Virus record (IMG/VR): IMGVR_UViG_3300047475_000020
Span: 1-47,140 of that record
Source of the DNA: a virus
Length of the DNA stretch: 47,140 nt
Direction: 5' to 3' (one strand)
Positions within the stretch are counted from its first letter, which is position 1, and each line of letters begins with the position of its first letter. The translations under genes and the position numbers were made by a program. This document shows, piece after piece, positions 16,552 to 25,500 of this stretch. Under the pieces are notes generated by a model that saw only the letters and a program-made list of their open reading frames with translations, had not been told where the DNA came from and made no database searches.

Positions 16552-17064
16552 CTATTTTTTTTCAATGTCAATAGGGTTTTTAATTTGGTCAACATCTGCA
16601 CTAGTTGGTTTTATTAACCATTGTTTTGTTCTGTGTTTTTGTCCATTAAAAACTTTTCCCTCTTTTGCATTTTCTAACCATTTATGTAATCGTGTAGATT
16701 TTACTGGTTTATATTCTTCTACCCAACCACCATCTAATTTTCTAGATAGTCTACCACCAGTTTTAGGTTTAGGCATTTTATTCCAGTGAAAATGTTGTTT
16801 ATTAGTATTATTACTCATATAATAATTTTTTTTATGATATGTTCCTTCTTTGATTGCAATCCAAGTTTTAATTTGTTCTTTTTGTCTTTCTTTTTTACGA
16901 ATCATTCGTTCCCAACGAAACAATCTTTGTGTTTCATCTTCTACTGTATAGAAACGACCTTGTTCATCAACCATTGTACCATTATATCTTTTATCGTGAT
17001 AACTTATGATTGGAGGAAATTCTTCTTTTGATGGGGTTTTGTATTTCTGTTTAAATATCTTCAT
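16552..17064 (-). CDS. Basic protein of unknown function (170 aa)
   Basis: Not recognised. The product is strongly basic and aromatic. It begins MKIFKQKYKTPSKEEFPP, with a helical, charged middle (RWERMIRKKERQKEQIKTWI, about residues 50-69) and a C-terminal part with KMPKPKTGGRLSRKLDGGW and KHRTKQWLIKPTSAD. No zinc motif, signal peptide or membrane segment is visible. The charge suggests nucleic acid binding or a stabilising role in the virion. It sits between glycine-rich adhesin D and the two oxygenases, separated by short gaps (13 and 27 nt), and is probably co-transcribed with them. Confidence 0.75.
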   Translation of the reverse strand: MKIFKQKYKTPSKEEFPPIISYHDKRYNGTMVDEQGRFYTVEDETQRLFRWERMIRKKERQKEQIKTWIAIKEGTYHKKNYYMSNNTNKQHFHWNKMPKPKTGGRLSRKLDGGWVEEYKPVKSTRLHKWLENAKEGKVFNGQKHRTKQWLIKPTSADVDQIKNPIDIEKK

Positions 17065-17077
17065 AATAATATATATT

Positions 17078-17392
17078 CTATGCCCACTGGAGGGCTACAC
17101 CGTGAATTTTATTTGTATTAACTTGGTTACTTCCAACAATTTTCCATCTAAGTTGTACTTGAGGACTTGCAGTACCAGTTAAAGGTGTACTACCAGTAAA
17201 TATTTTTATACCAGAACTTCCTGCTTGAAACCCTTCGTCTGTTAGTGTGACTGCATTAAATGTTGTATTATCTCTTGTTACTGATGCGTTGATATCGGTA
17301 TTTAAATCATCTCCTATTTCTGCAAACAATACAAGTCTTGCTTTACTTGGTGTTGAACTTGCAGTAAATGTATCAGATATTAAAGTCATACT
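17078..17392 (-). repeat. Adhesin C-terminal module, copy D
   Basis: This is one of the five diverged copies of the conserved C-terminal shell, running from MTLISDTFTASSTPSKAR to HGVALQWA. It lies in the second adhesin cluster, about 10 kb from copies A, B and C, so the family spans two separate loci. Confidence 0.8.
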
Positions 17393-18847
17393 AGAGTTAG
17401 CAATATCACCTTTACTTTCTGCAACAACAATAATACCAGAACCAGCAATACCACTTACACCAGTGCTTGCCGGAGCAGGGCCTTCCATATGACCACCACC
17501 AGAACCACCACCAGTATTTACAACTGCATCAGTTCCAAAGAAACCCTCTGTGCCTGTAACGAAAGGACTATATGGACTTGATGTTGGAGCCCAAGGTGCA
17601 GATGCTTGATTAGTTGTTACTTGTCCTACTCCACCACCATAAGGAACACTTTCACTAGGAGGTGCAGTATCAGCACCACCTCCACCACCGCCGCCAGCAT
17701 AACCTACTGGTGTTGAACCATCTGCAATATTATAATTTAAACCTATACCACCAGAACCACCTCTTTGTCCTTGAGGTGATGTTACATCTCCACCTTCTGC
17801 TCCTGCTCCTCCACCGCCACCAGAGTTTGCAAGTTGACTCTGTGGGCCAGTATGAAAACCTAATCCACCAGCATTTCCAAAAGAACCTCGTGCATTTATT
17901 GGTGTGCCTGGTAAAGGGTCGTTTGACAAGCCAGGAACTGGATGATTTGTTGTTTGAGTTGATGCGTGTTCAGCAGCTGGAACTACTGGGGCATTATTTA
18001 TAGAACCAGTTCCACCAGCACTACCACCTTGTATTTGTGTGTGTTCTAAACTTCCAACATAACCTTCGTGATAATATCCACCACCAGCACCACCACCCTC
18101 AGCAGTTAGAACTAACGCTGGAGCTGAACCAAAAACTGAATCTGTACCTTTTTCGCCTGGCGAATAAAGTTGTTGAACGGGAGTCTCTGGCATTGGGTCG
18201 TAAGCCCAAGTAAATCTTTGTGGTTGAAATGGTTCATAACCAGATGATGCAACTCCAAGAGGGCCACCTCCTCCAGCACTTCTACCACCAGCACCTACTG
18301 ATACTGGAATACTTGTTCCACCAGTTACTGGATAATCTTCATAAAATATTAAACCACCAGCACCTCCACCACCACCAGCAGTATTATTATATCCACCAGC
18401 ACCACCAGAACCACCTCCTCCAATAACTAAAATATCAACTGCTGATGTTGTAGGTTCTACTGAGTAAGTTCCAGAACCAGTATCAGTAATAGATGTTCTT
18501 TGTATTGATGGAGAGGGTAAAGGTTGATTTGGATTTGTATTTGCATAAAAATCTGAAGAAGAATTATATACTGCGTTTGAATTTTCTGAAGTATCTATAC
18601 CACCTTCACTATTAAACTCATCAACAATACCATCTACTAAATTAAATATTGTCAAACCTTCATTGACTGCGTGTTTAAATCCTAATACACCAATATTGAA
18701 AGGTGTATTTGTGTCTGCTAAATCGGTATCAATTTCAGTTTTTGTAGATGTGATACTTGCACTAGGTGATATGTCTGCATCAGTGATAGTTCCATCTGTG
18801 ATGTCAGTTGATTTTATCTGAGTTAAACCAGTTAAGGGATTTGGCAT
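17078..18847 (-). CDS. Glycine-rich adhesin paralogue D (589 aa)
   Basis: Shell-and-core architecture as in the 6.6-11 kb copies. Residues 1-105 form the N-terminal module (FNIGVLGFKHAVNEGLTIFN). Residues about 135-480 form the Gly-rich core entered by SAVDILVIGGGGSGGAGGYN, with a GTDSVFGSAPALVL turn, NYNIADGSTPVGYAGGGGGG and a SGIIVV exit. Residues about 486-589 are the C-terminal module ending LQWA. The core is closest in plan to copy A (shared NAV or NTA...GGAGGLI, GSFGN.GG and YNIADG.T..GYAGGG elements), which suggests duplication or exchange between the two adhesin clusters. It follows paralogue E after 3 nt. Confidence 0.85.
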   Translation of the reverse strand: MPNPLTGLTQIKSTDITDGTITDADISPSASITSTKTEIDTDLADTNTPFNIGVLGFKHAVNEGLTIFNLVDGIVDEFNSEGGIDTSENSNAVYNSSSDFYANTNPNQPLPSPSIQRTSITDTGSGTYSVEPTTSAVDILVIGGGGSGGAGGYNNTAGGGGGAGGLIFYEDYPVTGGTSIPVSVGAGGRSAGGGGPLGVASSGYEPFQPQRFTWAYDPMPETPVQQLYSPGEKGTDSVFGSAPALVLTAEGGGAGGGYYHEGYVGSLEHTQIQGGSAGGTGSINNAPVVPAAEHASTQTTNHPVPGLSNDPLPGTPINARGSFGNAGGLGFHTGPQSQLANSGGGGGAGAEGGDVTSPQGQRGGSGGIGLNYNIADGSTPVGYAGGGGGGGADTAPPSESVPYGGGVGQVTTNQASAPWAPTSSPYSPFVTGTEGFFGTDAVVNTGGGSGGGHMEGPAPASTGVSGIAGSGIIVVAESKGDIANSSMTLISDTFTASSTPSKARLVLFAEIGDDLNTDINASVTRDNTTFNAVTLTDEGFQAGSSGIKIFTGSTPLTGTASPQVQLRWKIVGSNQVNTNKIHGVALQWA

Positions 18848-18850
18848 AAT

Positions 18851-20539
18851 TTATTTCCACTGCAACGCAACACCGTGTATTTTATTTTCAGCAGTTTGAT
18901 TACTTCCAACAATTTTCCAACGGACTTGTACTTGAGGTTGGCCAGGTGCAGCTCCAGTTAATGTAGTAGAACCAGAATATACTTTTGTACCACTACTACC
19001 ACTTACATAACCAGTATCTGTTAATGTGATTGCATCGTAGTTAGTGTTATCTCTGGTTGCAGAAACTGACACATCTGTATTTAAATCATCACTTATTTCT
19101 GCAAATAAAACTATTCTTGCTTTAGTTGGTGTTGAGTTTGCAGTAAATGTATCTGATACTAATGTGCTACTTGTGGATGTAGTTAATGCTTCCATTTCCA
19201 ATACGACTATTTGTCCACTACCACCATCACCGCCTGGAATATTATAATAAGAGGGGCCTGAGCCACCTGGCCCACCACCGTGTGAACCACCTCCACTACC
19301 AGTGTTTACAACACCAGCATATCCAGTATCAGCTGCTAAAGTATGTGTGCTCTGTGGATTGTGGTTTCCATCACCACCACCACCTTCACCACCTTCTGTT
19401 TCACCGCCTGGAGCATATCTACCACCAGAACCACCGCCACCAACTTTACCATCTGAATGACCATAACCAGCAGGAAACCAATTTAATTGTGGATTAGGAG
19501 GCCCTACTGCAATACCATCACCACCAGCACCAGCGTTTGCACCACTAGCAGCATTACCTTGTTCACCAGCACCACCGCCTCCTCCACCAGCATAACCTGG
19601 CCCAGAAGCATAACAGATACCACCGTCAAATCCTTGTTGTGTTAAATCTCCAGCAGGATGTCTATTTTCTCCAGTTTCACCTTCACCTACTGTACCTTCT
19701 TCGTAACCACCACCTCCACCAGAACCACCAGGCAATCCGTCTGTTACTTCTTGGCCAGGAAAATCTTGGTCAGACCCAGATTCGTTAATAGTATATGCAT
19801 GGCCACCAGAACCACCACCCTCTGCCGTAATTGTTGGGCCAAAAGTTGAATCATCGCCTGGTCGTGAGTTTCTTCCTGCTGGATTATCTGGGGTTGCTAT
19901 TGAAAGGGGAAAGATAGTTGGAGCATCGCCAGGAAAATATGGTTGTATTGCTGTTGGATAAGATGGGTGCCAAGGATGAAATCTACCTTCACCACCAGCA
20001 CCAACATTTACTGCAACACTAGCACCACCAGTTACTGGAACATCAGCATCTAAAACAACACCACCAGCACCGCCGCCGGCACCTCCACCAACACCCATTC
20101 CACCGCCACCACCAGCGCCACCACCACCGATTGCAAAAACTTTAACGACAGTTGTAGTTGGTTCATTTGAAAATGTACCAGGCCCAGTTGATGTTAATCT
20201 TGTTAGAGTTGCTTGAGGTGTAGGAATAGGAGTAGGGCCGTCTAAATTTGAATAAAAATCGGAACTAGCATCATATTTTGAAGTTGCATTTTCTGATGTG
20301 TCTATACCACTTTCATTGTTGAATTCATCAACAATACCATCAATTAAATTGAAAACAGTAAGTCCTTCACTTACTGCCATCTTAAAACCTAAGACACCAA
20401 TATTAAATGCGTTTGTACTAATTTGAGCTGCATCTAATCCAGCAACTTTAGATTCTGCAATACCAGCAGTTGGACTAATGTCTGCATTTTTTACTTCAGC
20501 GTCTTTTATGTTTGATGATTTGATAGTTGTTAATGGCAT
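18851..20539 (-). CDS. Glycine-rich adhesin paralogue E (562 aa)
   Basis: This is the fifth shell-and-core copy. Residues 1-98 are the N-terminal module (AFNIGVLGFKMAVSEGLTVF). The Gly-rich core, about residues 125-450, opens with TTVVKVFAIGGGGAGGGGGM and contains GPTITAEGGGSGGHA, long Gly runs and a SGQIVVLEM exit. The C-terminal module, about residues 456-562, ends LQWK and has a small insertion (GAAPGQPQVQ) relative to other copies. The core content differs from copy D next to it, while the shells stay alike. The start follows the fibre gene at 20542-21342 after 2 nt. A receptor-binding function is inferred. Confidence 0.85.
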   Translation of the reverse strand: MPLTTIKSSNIKDAEVKNADISPTAGIAESKVAGLDAAQISTNAFNIGVLGFKMAVSEGLTVFNLIDGIVDEFNNESGIDTSENATSKYDASSDFYSNLDGPTPIPTPQATLTRLTSTGPGTFSNEPTTTVVKVFAIGGGGAGGGGGMGVGGGAGGGAGGVVLDADVPVTGGASVAVNVGAGGEGRFHPWHPSYPTAIQPYFPGDAPTIFPLSIATPDNPAGRNSRPGDDSTFGPTITAEGGGSGGHAYTINESGSDQDFPGQEVTDGLPGGSGGGGGYEEGTVGEGETGENRHPAGDLTQQGFDGGICYASGPGYAGGGGGGAGEQGNAASGANAGAGGDGIAVGPPNPQLNWFPAGYGHSDGKVGGGGSGGRYAPGGETEGGEGGGGDGNHNPQSTHTLAADTGYAGVVNTGSGGGSHGGGPGGSGPSYYNIPGGDGGSGQIVVLEMEALTTSTSSTLVSDTFTANSTPTKARIVLFAEISDDLNTDVSVSATRDNTNYDAITLTDTGYVSGSSGTKVYSGSTTLTGAAPGQPQVQVRWKIVGSNQTAENKIHGVALQWK

Positions 20540-20541
20540 AT

Positions 20542-21342
20542 TTATCTCTGGTATCTTGCAACTACAACATCACCGTCAGATAATGCAGATGCAAATGTTA
20601 CGGTTGTACCACTTACAGAATAAGCAGATGTTGGAATTTGACAAACTCCATTGATAAAAATAAATACATCATTCACTAAAACTTCGTGTGATAATGTCAT
20701 AGTGGTTGTTGAACTGCCACTTACAGTAAGTGTGTCTAAATTAAAACCAGTTCCTCTTCTTACTGATGTTTTAATTCCTAAATCTCTAACTTCTATTTCA
20801 GCAGATGCAGCTGGGGCAGATGTAAATGTAACAGTTGCACCAGAAGTAGAATAGTTTGTTGATGGTTTTTGAACAATACCATCAATCGTTACTAATAACG
20901 CACTTGCAGCTGAAATTGTTGATGATGTGACAAATGCAGTTGTTGAATTATCACCAGTAAATGTATCTAGTGTAAATGTTTTTAAAGTATCGTCTAAAAG
21001 AGATGCAGTAATAGAACCAGCTGCAATTGCAGTTTTTTCTGTACCAGGCCCTAAACCTTTATGAATGATATAAACTTCATCACTTCCAGCTAATGCTTCA
21101 GAAAATTCTAAAATCTTTGGAACACCGTTTGCATCATCTTTGATAAAATATGCAACATCTGGTTCTTGTCTAATATTATTTACAAACACTTCTACATTTG
21201 ATGCATTTAAGCCAGGAATCTCTCTTGAAAGAACAAGTGAATTTGCAATACTATTATTTGTACCAGTATCAGAACCTACAAAGTCTTCTTTTGCAAATGT
21301 GTTTGCTGGAATATTTAAAAATGAACTACCTATATATGCCAT
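20542..21342 (-). CDS. Putative tail fibre with triple beta repeats (266 aa)
   Basis: The protein contains three related stretches of about 70 residues. Each has the plan ...FTGD.STT.F..(S)....S.LVT.DGI.Q.P...Y..SG.TVTF.SAP....EI.VR. The best-preserved lie at about residues 115-185 and 195-266. The first, about 20-90, is more diverged (VFVNNIRQEPDVAYFI). This repeat is frequent in marine phage fibres. The gene at 32897-33694 encodes a near twin (265 aa, same MAYIG start, same repeat plan), so the two fibre islands hold paralogous copies. It is likely a structural spacer of a tail or side fibre. Confidence 0.8.
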   Translation of the reverse strand: MAYIGSSFLNIPANTFAKEDFVGSDTGTNNSIANSLVLSREIPGLNASNVEVFVNNIRQEPDVAYFIKDDANGVPKILEFSEALAGSDEVYIIHKGLGPGTEKTAIAAGSITASLLDDTLKTFTLDTFTGDNSTTAFVTSSTISAASALLVTIDGIVQKPSTNYSTSGATVTFTSAPAASAEIEVRDLGIKTSVRRGTGFNLDTLTVSGSSTTTMTLSHEVLVNDVFIFINGVCQIPTSAYSVSGTTVTFASALSDGDVVVARYQR

Positions 21343-21354
21343 TTACAAACTCCA

Positions 21355-21951
21355 TTAAGTTACATCTTCAAGAATTGATGCAACAACATCTAATGTAGCT
21401 GCACTTCCATATACTAATACTTTATCGTCACTATTTAAAACAACCTTTTGTCCAGACACAATTTTAAGAGTTGATTGTGGTGGAATAGGTGCATCTTTTA
21501 CAATATGAAATGCTTTGTAGATTACTATCGTACCAGCTGCAGTTCCATTTGATGCACTTGAATTTTGTGCGTATGTAAATGTAGTTGCACCAGTTCTTGT
21601 AATCTTGTAAATTCCATTAACATAGTTTGTTGTAGAACCAGTTACATTAACATACATACCAGTTTGTAATCCGTGTGCAGTACCACAAGTTACTGTTGCA
21701 ACATCACTTAATGATACCACACTTGAAATTGTACCTAGTGTTGCACTAGTGTCTTGAAGATATGCAGTTGCTGTTATTGCAGTATTACCAGTATTGGCTG
21801 CATCTAATTCAATAAGAATTGAATTTACTCCAGAACCATTGTTTGCAGTATAAACTGTTTGTGGGCCTGTTAAAGAATCGGTTGCAGTTGACTGATAATA
21901 TTCTCCAGCAGAACTTACACTTACGAATGAATTTTTAAAATTATTTGCCAT
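21355..21951 (-). CDS. Conserved virion structural protein (198 aa)
   Basis: The N-terminus MANNFKNSFVSV and the C-terminal IPPQSTLKIVSGQKVVLNSD plus LDVVASILEDVT match a small structural protein type that recurs in marine T4-like and T7-like phages. A central insertion, about residues 85-130 (VTCGTAHGLQTGMYVNVTGS ... TFTYAQ), has the look of an Ig-like or carbohydrate-binding-type beta module often found in phage fibres. Exact role unknown; it lies in the fibre island downstream of the DUF4815 giant gene. Confidence 0.75.
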   Translation of the reverse strand: MANNFKNSFVSVSSAGEYYQSTATDSLTGPQTVYTANNGSGVNSILIELDAANTGNTAITATAYLQDTSATLGTISSVVSLSDVATVTCGTAHGLQTGMYVNVTGSTTNYVNGIYKITRTGATTFTYAQNSSASNGTAAGTIVIYKAFHIVKDAPIPPQSTLKIVSGQKVVLNSDDKVLVYGSAATLDVVASILEDVT

Positions 21952-21966
21952 TTGTGTTTCTCTCTT

Positions 21967-21974
21967 TATTTATC
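21967..21974 (-). promoter_or_regulatory. Late-promoter-like box upstream of the 198-aa gene
   Basis: The minus strand reads GATAAATA, which differs from the T4 late box at the first base. It lies 16 nt upstream of the start codon and overlaps the end of the preceding gene. Possible weak late promoter. Confidence 0.3.
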
Positions 21975-22311
21975 CAAGTGCAACTGCGACTGCAATCGCA
22001 AACCCTTGTGTTGTTGCAGCTGTTGATTGTGAAGTCCCATCAGCAAATGTTAATGCACCAGAACTTAATGTTACACCAGCAAAAGTGCTACTACCAGAAA
22101 ATGTATTATTACCACTAAAAGAAATATTTGCAGTTGCATCAAAGGCAACAGCATTTAGTGCTACTATCGCTTCTACTACATCTGTTGAAGATGCAATAGT
22201 ACCAGTTGCAGCTAGTAAGTTTGCGATATCACCAACATCACTCGCAGTTGAGTTAAATGTCGTTCTAAAAGTTTCAAACGAATTTGATGCTAATACGCTT
22301 CTATCTGCCAT
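21970..22311 (-). CDS. Short fibre-like protein (113 aa)
   Basis: A 113-residue Ala/Ser/Thr-rich protein. The N-terminus (SNSFETFRTTFNSTASDVGD) resembles the N-terminal attachment segment of short marine-phage fibres. The second half (FSGNNTFSGSSTFAGVTLSS, then LTFADGTSQSTAA) is a beta-repeat typical of fibre shafts. The C-terminus is hydrophobic (FAIAVAVALG). Its start overlaps the preceding coiled-coil gene by 11 nt. Probably a small fibre or fibre accessory. Confidence 0.7.
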   Translation of the reverse strand: MADRSVLASNSFETFRTTFNSTASDVGDIANLLAATGTIASSTDVVEAIVALNAVAFDATANISFSGNNTFSGSSTFAGVTLSSGALTFADGTSQSTAATTQGFAIAVAVALG

Positions 22312-22543
22312 TGCTCTTCTCTAACATTTGTTTCATCATACTTTTCATTTCGTGCATTTCTGACTTAATAGTATTTATCTCACGAACTGCGTTTCTTAAT
22401 TCATCTCTTTGTCTTTGTGCTTCCATTCTTCTTTTTCTAATTTTATTAAATGCACTTTCATCTGTATTTAATATTGCACCAGAGTAAGTATCTCTTACTA
22501 AATGGTCTTTATCCTTTACTTTTAATTCTGATATTTCTGACAT
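22301..22543 (-). CDS. Small coiled-coil protein (80 aa)
   Basis: Residues 1-30 contain the phrase KVKDKDHLVRDTYSGAILNT, which is shared by small hypothetical proteins of T4-like marine phages. Residues about 33-78 form a highly charged helix with heptad-like Met, Leu and Ile spacing (INTIKSEMHEMKSMMKQML), consistent with a coiled coil. It follows the 2441-aa gene after 3 nt and overlaps the next gene by 11 nt. Function unknown; perhaps an assembly or attachment factor for the neighbouring tail proteins. Confidence 0.75.
   Translation of the reverse strand: MSEISELKVKDKDHLVRDTYSGAILNTDESAFNKIRKRRMEAQRQRDELRNAVREINTIKSEMHEMKSMMKQMLEKSNGR
22372..22379 (-). promoter_or_regulatory. Weak late-promoter-like box inside the coiled-coil gene
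   Basis: The minus strand reads GATAAATA, about 60 nt upstream of the 113-aa fibre gene start. It is off consensus at one base and inside coding sequence, so it is only a candidate. Confidence 0.2.
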
Positions 22544-22546
22544 ATT

Positions 22547-25500
22547 CTATCCAGTTGCAACAACCCTTAATCTTTTTATAATTGGTGGATTAGTTGAATC
22601 TGTTCCTCTCATTCTTATTTTGATTTGGAACGCATTAAAGTCTGCAAGGTCTTTCGCAGAATATTCGTGTTCTATAAAGTCATCTCTTGTAGTAGATGAG
22701 TTAGTAGTAATATCTGGTTGTCCATTTGTATTAAAGAAAGTATAACCAACATCATTAAAGTCTGATGAATCATCAGTTCTTAATGTTTTAAACATTACAT
22801 CAATAGTTGATGTTGCTGGTCTGACTGCATCAAATTTTACATTAATCTGATTGGCTGCACTCTTCATTTGAACTTGTCGTGTTAGATATATTGCTTCTAA
22901 ACTATCACCCTCTGGTTCAGTTGCTGGAACATATAATGTAGTTGGATAAACATCTGATGAACTTTGAACATTGTTAAGTCTATGAGTTATAGTTGCAATA
23001 GATGCTCTATCTAAATCAATAACTGGTGTTAAGTTATCAAACTCTGAAGACATAGTTAAAGTTAAGAAGAATGATTTAGATGAATTCAATTCGTTTGTTT
23101 CATTAATTGTTGATGTAATCATTCTTGGTACATCAAAATAATAGTTTCTACCTAATACTATTGGTCTAGATGCACTAGTAGATTGTAAATTAAATGATGT
23201 TTGTGTACCGTCAACAGATGTTGCAGTTGTTGTTCTAATGTTTGCAGTAATTTTTGTATTTGGATATTCAACATTACTTACAAGTGGTTTCATAACATCC
23301 ATCATTGCATTTTCAGTTACAACAGTTGTTGAATCACCAAATTTAATACCAGAGGTTGCATTTGAAGCTGTTGTTGCAGTTGCAGTCTGGGTTGCAAGTG
23401 TATTTGCAGTTGTAATTGTATACGAATCAATTCCTACATTTCCGACTGATGTATGAGTTCTATTAATTTGGTCTAATGGTATTCCATCTACTTCATATAA
23501 TTCTATACCAGCACCAGAACTATGTGCAATCGCACCAGTAGGTCTTGTTATACTGGTTACAGAAGAACCAGAAATAGTACCACTAAAGATTTCATCTTCT
23601 CTAATATCACCAGTAGTTGAATCTCTTGGAACTGTAATTTTTAATCTTACTGAACCACTGCCTGGGAAACCAGTATTACTAGTTAATGTTAGTGAAGTAT
23701 CAGAGGCACCAAAAGCACCGTTAAGAGTAGTTGAAACTCCAGACGATACACCACTAATTGCAACATTATTTGTTGTTGCATACATATGGTGGTTTCTATG
23801 TGTAACTTTTACTACACCAGAACTTGCAAGTGATTCTAATGAATTTTGTTTTAATGTTCTAGTTTCTACTGAATCATTTGTTAATACTAGATTTGATGTT
23901 TTACTTGTATCAAATTTTGCACGATAAAGTGAGAACTTAATATCTTCATCTTGATATGCGTTCCAAGTTCTATTGTTTTGAGATTTAAATAACACACCAA
24001 GATATGGTTGGTCATTAACAATCGTTCCAGTATCAATATCTGCATCACCTAATTTAGAAATCCAAAGTTTATAATCTCTTGAATCTGTTTTCACAACCAA
24101 TGCATATTCACTATGGTCTGCAACATAAATTGGTGATTCAAATTCAAATGTTGTAGCAGTAGTTGCGTTATCTGATAATAATATTTCAGAAGACTCTAGT
24201 GTTTTAGATGCAAGTGGTAATAATTTCTCAGTTGGATAACCATCTCTCATCTCTCTGATTTGAACAGTTACTGGAACTCTTTCATCTTTTTCTTGGAAAT
24301 ATAAATCTACTTTTGTAATAAACTCACCACCAACACTATCAACAATAAATGATTGTGCAAGCGGATCCCAAGGCTGTATTAAAGTTCTACCTCTATGTTG
24401 GAAACTTCTTGATTCAAAAACTTCCTCTTGGAATAATTGTCCGTTTCTTGTTCTTGTAACAGTTTCTTCAATAGTGTTTAAGAAACCTCTTGCAGTATAG
24501 ATACCCTCTGCATATGTTTCTACACCTTCTAAATTGACATCATCTGCTTCATTAATTCTAGAAGATGTTAATCTGAATTGTCTTTCACCAGTTTTAAATG
24601 CTGGGTTGCCTGGAGCGTTAGGGTCTGGAATACTAAAGACACCACTTATTGAACCAGTAGGGCCTGTTATGAAATTATTACCATCTTCACCTGGCGGTAA
24701 TAGTTTTTGTACAGTTCCACTTTCTGGAGTCTGTGTTCTTGTTCCAGTAAATAAATTATATGTAATCTGAAGAACAGAATCTCTAGGAGTGCCTGGAGTT
24801 TCTGCACCAACTGGTGGTACTATTCCGTCAATAGTTGCACTTGGATTTGTTAAATTCTGGAATTGTACAACAGAACAGAATTGTGTTAAATCAATATTAG
24901 TTGTTGCATCTGCATTGAAAAATTCTACACCATATAATCTATGTCCAGCACAAGTATGAATAGGGTCTTCTGCTCTTTCAATCTGAATTCTCCAAAACTT
25001 TTCACCTTGAATGTTAGGGCCAACTACACCCTCAGCTGCAGTTGTAAAGTCATAAGTATAAAATGCATTACTATTTCTTGAGATGTTTATTGTTGTATGT
25101 AATGAGAACTGTCCTACTGTATTAAATCCATATTCAGAATCAGAACTCATAATTTTTGCAACATAATCGTGTGCAGTATCGTTATTATCGTAACCAAATC
25201 TAATTTTACCTATGGCAGTCCAGTTTGGAGTTTCTGGTAAAGTGATTGTTGTTAATGTTCCACCAGGCTTACCACCATCTGGAACACAGAAATCACCAAT
25301 ATATTGTCTATCAAAGAAAGGATAAACTCTTGTTTTAGGTTTCATTTTAGATGCTCTAAATGTAACATTTCTAGAACGAATAAATGGAACTACATCTTGT
25401 CTAATTAATTCATTACCGATAGGTTTATGGTCATTAACTTCAGTTACAAAAGTTCTTGTACCATTTCTAACTTGGTCTGTTAAAACTAATTCCCAAAGAC

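Noticed and set aside
6616-20539. Diversity-generating retroelement acting on the adhesins
   Set aside because: I see no reverse transcriptase gene and no template/variable repeat pair with adenine-specific differences in this window. Variation between copies involves whole cores with length changes, which fits recombination better.
20539-20546. GATAAATA string upstream of adhesin E as a late promoter
   Set aside because: It touches the start codon itself, so a transcript from it could not carry a ribosome binding site for that gene.
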